Below are positions 17,419-25,039 of a stretch of 59,348 nucleotides of DNA, one piece after another (the stretch's first letter is position 1; every line of letters starts with the position of its first letter). This stretch comes from Blastocatellia bacterium. Its GTDB lineage: Bacteria; Acidobacteriota; Blastocatellia; HR10. The notes under the pieces were generated by a model. That model did not search any database, had not been told where the DNA came from, and saw only the letters and a list, made by a program, of their open reading frames with translations. The translations under genes were made by a program, and so were the position numbers. The stretch lies in NCBI GenBank assembly GCA_035573895.1, contig DATLZR010000094.1, positions 1 through 59,348 on the forward strand, written 5' to 3'.

Positions 17419-20097
17419 TCACGGCCCGCACCCACCGCCGCGCCGCCGCCTCCTTCTGCCGATCCTGCTCGGTCTCAACCCTTTTACTTCCAAAATGACC
17501 TTGACTTCGCTGCCGTCCGGCAGCCGCCAGCGAATGAGATAATCCGGGCGATACTCATGTCTCGCGCCGAGCCATTCATAAGGAATAGTGAAATCGAGGT
17601 GGTCATTGCGCGCGTAGGCGATGACCTCCGGGATTCGCTCCAACTGATACGCTACGCTATGCTCCCATTTTGGCGCATCCAGCACGACGTGGCTGATGTG
17701 GCTTTTCGAGGTCCCCACCGTCGGGCGCACCGTGCGGAAAAGGGCTTCCGATGTGGAACCGATGGGGCGAAACCGCTCGATCACTGGCAGCAAAGGTGGC
17801 TCGCCAGCTTCCGTGTCGGGCTCGATCGCCTCAGTCAGTCGCTCGATGATGCGTTGCTTGTATTTGAGCAGAGCGATTTCTTCCAGCGGCACATCTGGAT
17901 CCGCGAGGATAACACGCTCCTCCAAATACTGCCAGACGATGTTCAACACCTGCGGGAAAAGAATGTGCCGTGCGATCCAGTGGTCGCGTTTGTCCTTGAG
18001 GCGATGGGTGAGTTCAGCGGCAATTTCGTAGACCGTTGCTTGCAGGCGCTTTTCGCGGTGAAACGGATTGCGGTCATGCGAGACCTCCGGGCCCGGACCG
18101 AGGCGATCAGGGCGACCAATGCGAAAGCCCGCAGCGGGCTTCACAACCACTTCCGTCGGCTCGTGTGCCGGGTCAATCTTCAGGTAAGGCACATCCTTGA
18201 GGTTCACTCGAATCTTCTGACGCACGTCAAACACGTAGCCTTCCACGCGTGGGAAGGTGATTTCCAGATGCTTGCGTTCAGGTAAGGCTCGCACTAATGT
18301 GGAAACCTTTTGCACTTCCGTGCGCCCAAGTGGTTTCTTCTTGACAGGAATGACTTCAAATGGGACGCCGTAAATGTCCACATATTCGGGCTCGGTGAAA
18401 TCATCGTAGTTCATCCTTCTTAAGCCTCGTCCCACAACCTGCTCACACAAAAGCTGCGAAGTGAAGGCTCGCAATCCCAGAATCTGCGTCACATTTTGTG
18501 CGTCCCAGCCTTCATTCAACATTCCGACCGAAACTACACATCGGATATCCTTGCCCGGTGGGTCACCTTGTCCTTCCCATTCAGTTTTGCCGATGGTATC
18601 CACAGTTTTTCGCAGCCGTTCAGCGGTCTCTTGCTTCGTCTCTCCGTCCACCGCACTTTCTGCTTCCGCAAGAAGTTTGGAGTCAATGCGGAAGGTGTAT
18701 TCCCTATCATCCTCATTCTTCAATTCGGGCAGCACATTCCCGTGCGCAATGTGCTGGTGCACGAGCTTGGCAAGGTCAGTGTTATCACAGACGACGATGA
18801 GTACAGGAGGCACGGGCGATTTTGCCCTTTGAAACTCTGCGAAGGTCTTCTTCCACTCTGATGCCAGTGTGACCAATGCGCCTTCGGCTTCACGCAGCAC
18901 GGATTCTGGCTTGGCACGGCGACGGGCAGTCTGCCGCTCGGAGGCGGGGAGTTGCCGATTAATGTGCTCCCACAACCGAAAGTATTTGGGAATGAGCGCG
19001 CCAGTATTATCATCCACTGGCACACGCGGGATTTTCACAATGCCCGATTCAATCGCATCTACCAGGCCAAAATCAGAAACGATCCATGGAAACGGCGCGC
19101 CCTCTTCGTAGCCGCTACCTTTGATGTAGAATGGTGTGGCAGAAAAATCGGCGCAGAAGTTAATGCCGCGCACGGCGTTGATTTTGTCCAGACCGCTGAC
19201 CCAGACAGTCGCCTCCTCCCGTTCCGCGATCTCCTCCGCCGAGAGCCGGCTTCGGAGTTCTTCAGGCAAGGGCGCCGGGCGATAGGCGTGATGGGCCTCA
19301 TCGTTGATGACCAGGATGTTCTGCTTGGCGCCTAACTCCCTCAGCACGCGTCGGCAAAACGCCGCGTCGCTTTCCACCCCGCGTTGCACAACGCTTTTTG
19401 AGCGGCTATCGTCCTTGGGTTGAAAGAGGTGCCAGTTCGTGATTTGAAACCTGCCCTGCTGCAGACGTTCCATCAACCCGCGCGGTATGAGGTCAAATTT
19501 CTCGTAATAGTTTCCCGGCTTCCAGGGCAAAAGCACTTGCAGCCGTTCCCGGATGGTCAAGTTCGGGCAGACCAGGAGAACGGCATCGGAGAAGCGGCGG
19601 TCTTGAGGGCGGGCGAGCTTATTGAGCACCTGCCAGGCAATGACCATGCCCATTACGACCGTTTTGCCGCTGCCGGTGGCCATTTTGGCTGCATAGCGGG
19701 TGAGAGCATTGTCCTTTGGGATGGCGATGCCCTGTTTTTCGGCCGGGGATGCTTCGATCAGCCAGATGAACGTTTCCGCAGCTTCACGCTGGCAGAAGAA
19801 GAGCTTGCGCTCCCGGTCGGGATTGTTCCAGTGATGGAGCAGCTGCCGCGTGATAGGCGTTACGCCCGGGTACCCTTGCGCGCGCCAGGCTCTGACCCGC
19901 TCGCGGATGGTATTGACCACCTCCAAGGGAACGAATTCTTCCTCAAGGATCGCCATCTGCGGCCCGCGCGTGCGCGCCTTCAGGTAATAACCCGCCGGCC
20001 GCCGGCCCTCCCGCAGGACGGGCTGCCTCTGTTCATATGCCCAGTAACGGGTGGGTTCTTCAAAGGGGGAGTTGATAATGGGATTATCAACCAGCAC
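17419..20097 (-). CDS. DEAD/DEAH helicase-nuclease, type III Res-like; C-terminus frameshifted
   Basis: 892 aa as read. Superfamily 2 helicase motifs: KMATGSGKTVVM (Walker A), VINDEAHHAYR (DEAH), DFSATPF, and LCEQVVGRGLRRMNY (motif VI). The C-terminus has a PD-(D/E)XK-type core, DGSEVKVILEVKG. Right after EVKG the frame is lost: the -1 frame continues ETEQDRQKEAAARRWVRAVN, then HHGEFGRWAFVVCK, to a stop at 17315. The original gene therefore probably spanned 17315-20097. The break lies in AAAAGGGTT (about 17478-17486). In the family this protein pairs with a Mod methyltransferase to cut unmodified DNA. A GTG start at 20097 overlaps the GGCT-like gene. It may still have ATPase activity; nuclease integrity is doubtful. 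Confidence 0.88.
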   Translation of the reverse strand: MLVDNPIINSPFEEPTRYWAYEQRQPVLREGRRPAGYYLKARTRGPQMAILEEEFVPLEVVNTIRERVRAWRAQGYPGVTPITRQLLHHWNNPDRERKLFFCQREAAETFIWLIEASPAEKQGIAIPKDNALTRYAAKMATGSGKTVVMGMVIAWQVLNKLARPQDRRFSDAVLLVCPNLTIRERLQVLLPWKPGNYYEKFDLIPRGLMERLQQGRFQITNWHLFQPKDDSRSKSVVQRGVESDAAFCRRVLRELGAKQNILVINDEAHHAYRPAPLPEELRSRLSAEEIAEREEATVWVSGLDKINAVRGINFCADFSATPFYIKGSGYEEGAPFPWIVSDFGLVDAIESGIVKIPRVPVDDNTGALIPKYFRLWEHINRQLPASERQTARRRAKPESVLREAEGALVTLASEWKKTFAEFQRAKSPVPPVLIVVCDNTDLAKLVHQHIAHGNVLPELKNEDDREYTFRIDSKLLAEAESAVDGETKQETAERLRKTVDTIGKTEWEGQGDPPGKDIRCVVSVGMLNEGWDAQNVTQILGLRAFTSQLLCEQVVGRGLRRMNYDDFTEPEYVDIYGVPFEVIPVKKKPLGRTEVQKVSTLVRALPERKHLEITFPRVEGYVFDVRQKIRVNLKDVPYLKIDPAHEPTEVVVKPAAGFRIGRPDRLGPGPEVSHDRNPFHREKRLQATVYEIAAELTHRLKDKRDHWIARHILFPQVLNIVWQYLEERVILADPDVPLEEIALLKYKQRIIERLTEAIEPDTEAGEPPLLPVIERFRPIGSTSEALFRTVRPTVGTSKSHISHVVLDAPKWEHSVAYQLERIPEVIAYARNDHLDFTIPYEWLGARHEYRPDYLIRWRLPDGSEVKVILEVKGLRPSRIGRRRRRRGGGCGP

Positions 20098-20566
20098 CGG
20101 GCGTGTCTCCCTTTAAACATTCTATTTCGCTGAGTTGCCGGATGTAATCCTGCGGAAGATTGTGCTCTTTGGCGCCCTTAATTAAACACTCGAGGTAATC
20201 GCAGCGTGGCCTAAGGCCCTCTTTAACCTTGCTGTCCGCAGCGATGTATGACATAGCCTTTATCACGTCATGTTCTGTTTCTACTTGCAATCTAACACAC
20301 TTATAATGTTCTGGTACGCCTTCGTAGCGGTTCAATTTCCGAAGCTCCTGCTTGCTGAGTAAGTAGAGAACCCCGTATACGATGCCTCGCTCACTCGGTC
20401 GAATATTGGCGTACCCGCTTTCATCATTGGCAACCTTGTTGAAAACCAGTTCGTAGCCGCGTATCATACCAACTGCCCATTGCATACTGCTCCGACCAAT
20501 TCGAGCCTCAAGGCGCTTGGAGTCCATGTTCGATCCATAAGCGAAATACCAAACGAGGAATTTCAT
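20087..20566 (-). CDS. gamma-glutamylcyclotransferase-like (AIG2/GGCT fold) protein
   Basis: 159 aa. The hallmark substrate-loop motif YFAYGSNM is at residues 7-14. GIVYGVLYLLSKQELRKLNRYEGVPEHY matches the region around the family's catalytic Glu, here probably in KLNRYEG. Such enzymes make 5-oxoproline from gamma-glutamyl compounds, but the fold is also found with unknown roles in mobile and defence loci. It overlaps the start of the Res gene by 11 bp and follows the DCD-AAA gene by about 80 bp, so it reads as part of the island transcript. Its link to defence is not established. Confidence 0.85.
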   Translation of the reverse strand: MKFLVWYFAYGSNMDSKRLEARIGRSSMQWAVGMIRGYELVFNKVANDESGYANIRPSERGIVYGVLYLLSKQELRKLNRYEGVPEHYKCVRLQVETEHDVIKAMSYIAADSKVKEGLRPRCDYLECLIKGAKEHNLPQDYIRQLSEIECLKGDTPGAG

Positions 20567-20645
20567 GAGATTACCCTCTGGCTAAGGTCCATCAGCTTCA
20601 CTACTTCCTTGCCCCATTAATTACTTGAATGCGCATACCCAAGTC

Positions 20646-21968
20646 TCATGGTGAACTTATCCTCTTCTCCCGGTCCTCGATTTCTTTCAATTGTTCTTTT
20701 GATACTGATGGCCCTGACAGCTTTTTTTCGATTCCTTCTAAAATATCTTGCAGCGTAATAGGCAACAAATGATCCTCTTTTATTTCTTCATCCGGATCCC
20801 TTCCTAAGCTTGGATTCCTTTGTATTTGTCGCATAAACACCTCATGAGCCACTCGATCAATCAGAAGTCGAATATCCGCTCCTGTCCACCCATCCAACTT
20901 GTCGGCTAATTCCTCAAGGGTCTTATGGTCTCGAAGTTCACGACTAATTGGTCTATTTGCCAAAGCTGAGCGTAGCAATTCCATACGTGCTTCTCGGTCA
21001 GGTAAAGGAACCTTTAAACACTGATCAAAACGCCCAGGGCGCAAGAAGGCTTCATCAATGTTTCCAGGCTTATTTGTAGCACCGATAATGAGGACCGGCG
21101 CATTTTGCTCAAAAACTTTGGTAAAAAGACGCAGAAAGGCGGGTATAATTCGTTGCATGACCGTAGACGTTTGCACGATTTCTCTAGCAGCAAGCAAGGC
21201 ATCCGCTTCATCAATGAAGATGACAACGCGAGGTTTCTGAAGGGCTTCCTGAAATATCCGTTCCAGGTGCTGCTCGGGTTCACCGGGAAAACCTCGCACA
21301 ATGGAAGGACTAATTTCGATGAACTCCGCATCTATTTCCTTGGCAGTTGCTTTGGCAATAAGGGTCTTACCCGTACCTGGAGGTCCATACAGAAGTAAAC
21401 CTCCACCCACTCGCAATCCGTATTTTTCCGCAACCCTGGGGTTAAGGAACGGTTCGATCATCCGTTCTCGTATAAACCTCTTCACATCCTCTAGTCCTGC
21501 GACGGATTGAAAACCCTCTTTCGGTCTATAACTAACCAGCGCCTCCTGAGAAGGGAGCTCCTTGATGGGAAAATGCGCAAGAAGTTTACGAGTTATATCA
21601 GGGCCATAGGATGCAAAAGCTGGAATTTGCCACCCAGCCCTTGTTCGGGTCATTGTGAGACCGGTTGGTTTGAAGATCTTCGTTCTGGCGTCGCTAACGG
21701 CTTTGATCTCGCCTGCAGGTTTTACTCGTATTTGGTAAGGAAATGCCCCACCCCATGCCTCGGGTTCCAAGTTCCAACCAGGGTCTGACACGGCAACGAA
21801 AATGCCGAACAGCACGTCTGCCTGACAGTTGTAAAGGAAGCAGATATCTCCTTCCCTTACTCCTTTCCGATAATAATCAATTTTATCACCAAAAAGATTA
21901 CGTTCGAGGCACTCATCTTGAGTTTTATTGGAACAGATCCAGATCGAACAATTTATTTCGTTGCTCAT
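20646..21968 (-). CDS. DCD/EVE-like domain fused to CDC48-type AAA+ ATPase
   Basis: 440 aa from ATG 21968, chosen for its strong AAGGAGGAGAAC ribosome site; a start 24 codons upstream is not supported. Residues about 5-125 read like a DCD (development and cell death) domain: WICSNKTQDECLERNLFG, GDICFLYNCQADVLFGIF, and WGGAFPYQIRV. DCD is known mainly from plants and belongs to the PUA/EVE-like folds. Residues about 150-400 are an AAA+ module: LLYGPPGTGKTLIAKA (Walker A), VVIFIDEADALLA (Walker B), IGATNKP (sensor 1), RPGRFD (arginine finger region). The C-terminal tail is charged. It may sense a modified base or nucleotide and remodel a partner; this is inference from the domain class and the island context. 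Confidence 0.85.
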   Translation of the reverse strand: MSNEINCSIWICSNKTQDECLERNLFGDKIDYYRKGVREGDICFLYNCQADVLFGIFVAVSDPGWNLEPEAWGGAFPYQIRVKPAGEIKAVSDARTKIFKPTGLTMTRTRAGWQIPAFASYGPDITRKLLAHFPIKELPSQEALVSYRPKEGFQSVAGLEDVKRFIRERMIEPFLNPRVAEKYGLRVGGGLLLYGPPGTGKTLIAKATAKEIDAEFIEISPSIVRGFPGEPEQHLERIFQEALQKPRVVIFIDEADALLAAREIVQTSTVMQRIIPAFLRLFTKVFEQNAPVLIIGATNKPGNIDEAFLRPGRFDQCLKVPLPDREARMELLRSALANRPISRELRDHKTLEELADKLDGWTGADIRLLIDRVAHEVFMRQIQRNPSLGRDPDEEIKEDHLLPITLQDILEGIEKKLSGPSVSKEQLKEIEDREKRISSP

Positions 21969-22142
21969 GTTCTCCTCCTTTTGATGTCTTATCATTTTTC
22001 CTTTCGTCAGCCAGAAGGGGAGGGAGGTGGTGCCGAGCACCCTCCGCCCATTGAGGCAGTCCGAATAGCTTCAGTACCGTTTGTTCTGTCGGACCAAGAA
22101 AGGGCATGTTGTTACGGTCGTGCCCTGAGAGACGGACCGATT

Positions 22143-22366
22143 TCAAAGCCTGTCTATTGTCTCTAACGGCATCACCCTCACCGCCTCGTTCCCTCGGGAA
22201 TCCATCACCTTGATGCCGGTGCACCTGTGCTCGCCGGATTTGAAGCGGAACGAGACAGTGCCGTGCGTGCGCTCAAATGCTTCAGGTTCAATTGTAGCAC
22301 GAAAGGCATTCTGAAGTTTTCCCATGCATTCGAGTCGCCGGGGAAGAAGGCCCGCTGGATCTGCAA
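22143..22366 (-). pseudogene. C-terminal remnant of a Mod-type DNA methyltransferase
   Basis: Two overlapping frames give one sensible tail. The first reads QRAFFPGDSNAWEN; after a one-base slip in an A-run (22317-22320) the other frame continues KLQNAFRATIEPEAFERTHG, TVSFRFKSGEHRC, GIKVMDSRGNEAVRVMPL, and stops at 22143. In my knowledge of the family, endings of the form FFPGD.AW, GTVS.PF..GEH and KV.D.RGNE belong to the large Mod proteins encoded beside Res of the 17419 type. It begins immediately after the DUF499 stop codon. The matching N-terminal remnant is at 32918-33433. Confidence 0.55.
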
Positions 22367-22381
22367 GGACGAGTAACCATC

Positions 22382-25027
22382 TCAGCTCAGTTTTTCTTCC
22401 TCCCACTCAAAGGAAATGCCGTAGTCTCGAAGTAGCTTCTCAATCTCCGCTTTCTTTTTCGCCAGCTCTCCGGTAGGCTCGCGTAGCTCGACGTTAACCT
22501 GTGCGCTTGCGTTCCTCAGCAGATCAACGACCTTTTGGACGGGGTAAAAATGGCTGGTACTTGTCTGTAGACGAAGGCCTGATACTACTGGTCGCTGTCC
22601 CTCACCCGCAGGTTCGACCTTCTCCAGTCCTATATGTTCCTTCGATACGATCGTGACACGGTCCTCTAGAAGCACCCCCGCAGGGACCAATTCACCGAAG
22701 TAAACCCGCCCACCCACTTTTACCCCGAACCTCGCCTGTTTGACGCCTTCCTCAACGGCACGGGAGATGGCTTGCTTCGGCTCGGTGAGCAAGGGAGCCC
22801 CCGGTGTGCCTACAAAGGCACTTGCCACCTGGTCCAATGAAATTTCCCTGTCCTTCGCAAGTATTTTTTCCGACAAATACTCCGGACTCACTTCCTTCAG
22901 GAGGAGTCCCTCCTTTTCCAAACGGGCATATACGGCTTCTGCCAGGGTCTTCGCCTTAACCCCTTCAGGGATAGGTCCGGCAGGCAATTCGGAGATGCCT
23001 TCGGGGCTGGGGCGATAGATGCGACTGTATGCAGTCAGCAAAAGCCCCTGAAGCCCGGTCGAAGCGTCCTTGCATTGGGCATCCATCTGCTGGCGGTCTT
23101 CCTCGTCCATCTGCCTGAAAGACCCGGAATTTCGGATGGCTTCCAATGCCAGCACACGACGCATTCTGGCCCTAAGTTGTGAGAGATTGCCCGCCTCGGG
23201 CACGAGAAAGACCAGCATGTTCTTGTGACTGCGGTAGGCTTCACCCGCCTGTTGGGTCACCTCTTTCATCCAGGCTTCCGCCCGGGATCGCTCATGCAGC
23301 TCCAGGGGCAAAACGACAAGCGTTGGCTCTGCGCGGTCCGGCACGCCACGATGATCGAGAGGGGCGACGATGACGGTCAAGGGTGTCTTCCCTTTCCCGG
23401 CGATCTTCTCTAACTCGTTCTTGAGTCCTTCTTGCACCTGCTCTTCGGTGATATCGGACTCATAATCAAGAATAATCTTGTTGAGGTTGGGCTTCGCCTG
23501 GAAGCGATAGCGTTTGTCGCGATAGACCAGATACCAGAGGCGTTCGCGCAGGTGGCTCAACACCTCTGAGATCTGCGCCGGATTGATGTCCGGACGTAAT
23601 AAAGCTGTTCGGATTTCCTCCTCGGTCGCCCCCATATCCCGAGTTGCTGCGGAGATGCTGAAAAGAAAAGCACAGGAAGCCGCCCCTTGAGCCAGTTTTT
23701 CCCGCCGATACTCCTGACCCAGGTCTCTATCAATCTCATCCGCCCGCTGAAGCACATCTCCGGTCACAACTGCATCAAAGCCGCTATCCAGGAGTTTGAC
23801 AACCTCCGCCCGTATGTGCCGGTCCGCAAGGTCTGTATGATGCGGCTGTATGAGAAACGCCGAGCCAGGCCGTTGATTCCAGAGCCTTCTAATCACCATC
23901 GCCAGCAATCGCAAAGCGCCTCGGGTCCGCTGAAACTGCGGATGCGGACCCCAGCGTTCGTAAAGCAAACCGATCAATTCAGGATGGAAGGGATAAGCCT
24001 TAAGCATCCGCCCCCTGTAATCGGATGTGCGCACACGGTCGGGAAAGAAGCGGGCATATTCGTTGTAGTAATCTGCCATAGCGTTGACGACGCGCTTGAT
24101 CTCGCGTTCTTCGCCCAACCATTTGAAGAGCCGCCGTTGCAGGACTCCAAAGATTTCATCTTGAGCGACGGGAGTTTCGACCAGCTCGACCCGCCCCAAG
24201 ACCTTCTTCGCATACTGGAAGAGACGCTCGGCCGCCTCTTGATTCTCTTCGGGAATCTCCAGAGATGACGCCGGCAAAGAAACCACCAGCACGGCTTGAG
24301 GAGAGGCGCTCACCGCCGCCGTCAGCTCCTGCAGAAAGACGCCGGTCTGCTCCATCAAGTTACTGTCGCCAACCTTCACCGCCTTTGCTTTCACCAGGTA
24401 GTCCAGGAGTTCGTCCATAAGAATGAGCGCCGGCTGGGATTCGTTAAGCAGCGCGGAGAGTTTCCCTGCCCCCGGCGCTGTGCGCGCTTCATCGGAGTCG
24501 CGCATGCGCTCATAGAACGCCTTGCCCCCGAGCCGAAACGCCAGTTCGCCCCAAAGCGTGAGGATTTTGCGCCCCTCCACCTCGCGGCCATTTCTGGCAT
24601 CCAGTTCCCGACAATCTAAGACCGCTACGCGGATGCCCGGCGGAATCGTCCGCAGGTTGAGACGTTCTAAGATCGGGCGCACCGCCTCGGCCTCTCCGGA
24701 GGCGTCAGGATGCTTGCAGAGATGGTAAAGCGCCGCCATCGTGTGCGTCTTGCCTCCGCCAAAGGGCGTTTCTAGCCTCAATATGGGAGCGCCAACGCCG
24801 CCTGCAGCGCACAATCGCCCCAAGACGCGCTCCATCAAATTCGCCAGGCTTCGGGTCATGAAGGTTTTGACGAAAAATCGCTCCGGGTCGGTATAATCCC
24901 TATCGGCAGTCCCTTGCTCCACATGGTGCAGGCTGACCGCAAAAAGCGATGGGTCAAGGTCTTTCGCGAACACATCTCCATGAGGTTCACAAATCTCCCA
25001 TACTCGCTTTATGTTTTTGCTTGCCAT
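22382..25027 (-). CDS. DUF499 family AAA+ ATPase (COG1483-type), defence-associated
   Basis: 881 aa. The N-terminal third is a P-loop ATPase: ETPFGGGKTHTMAALYHL (Walker A, about residues 83-100), and LILMDELLDYLVKAKA as the Walker B-like Asp-Glu. The family-specific start IWEICEPHGDVFAKDL and ADYYNEYARFFPDRVR match DUF499 proteins. The C-terminal half is Glu/Lys-rich with coiled-coil tendency. DUF499 genes are regularly found beside DUF1156 methylases in thermophiles and are thought to belong to multi-gene defence modules; exact activity is unknown. It begins 13 bp after the end of the DUF1156 reading frame, so the two are in one operon. Confidence 0.9.
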   Translation of the reverse strand: MASKNIKRVWEICEPHGDVFAKDLDPSLFAVSLHHVEQGTADRDYTDPERFFVKTFMTRSLANLMERVLGRLCAAGGVGAPILRLETPFGGGKTHTMAALYHLCKHPDASGEAEAVRPILERLNLRTIPPGIRVAVLDCRELDARNGREVEGRKILTLWGELAFRLGGKAFYERMRDSDEARTAPGAGKLSALLNESQPALILMDELLDYLVKAKAVKVGDSNLMEQTGVFLQELTAAVSASPQAVLVVSLPASSLEIPEENQEAAERLFQYAKKVLGRVELVETPVAQDEIFGVLQRRLFKWLGEEREIKRVVNAMADYYNEYARFFPDRVRTSDYRGRMLKAYPFHPELIGLLYERWGPHPQFQRTRGALRLLAMVIRRLWNQRPGSAFLIQPHHTDLADRHIRAEVVKLLDSGFDAVVTGDVLQRADEIDRDLGQEYRREKLAQGAASCAFLFSISAATRDMGATEEEIRTALLRPDINPAQISEVLSHLRERLWYLVYRDKRYRFQAKPNLNKIILDYESDITEEQVQEGLKNELEKIAGKGKTPLTVIVAPLDHRGVPDRAEPTLVVLPLELHERSRAEAWMKEVTQQAGEAYRSHKNMLVFLVPEAGNLSQLRARMRRVLALEAIRNSGSFRQMDEEDRQQMDAQCKDASTGLQGLLLTAYSRIYRPSPEGISELPAGPIPEGVKAKTLAEAVYARLEKEGLLLKEVSPEYLSEKILAKDREISLDQVASAFVGTPGAPLLTEPKQAISRAVEEGVKQARFGVKVGGRVYFGELVPAGVLLEDRVTIVSKEHIGLEKVEPAGEGQRPVVSGLRLQTSTSHFYPVQKVVDLLRNASAQVNVELREPTGELAKKKAEIEKLLRDYGISFEWEEEKLS

Positions 25028-25039
25028 CTCGGCACCCTC

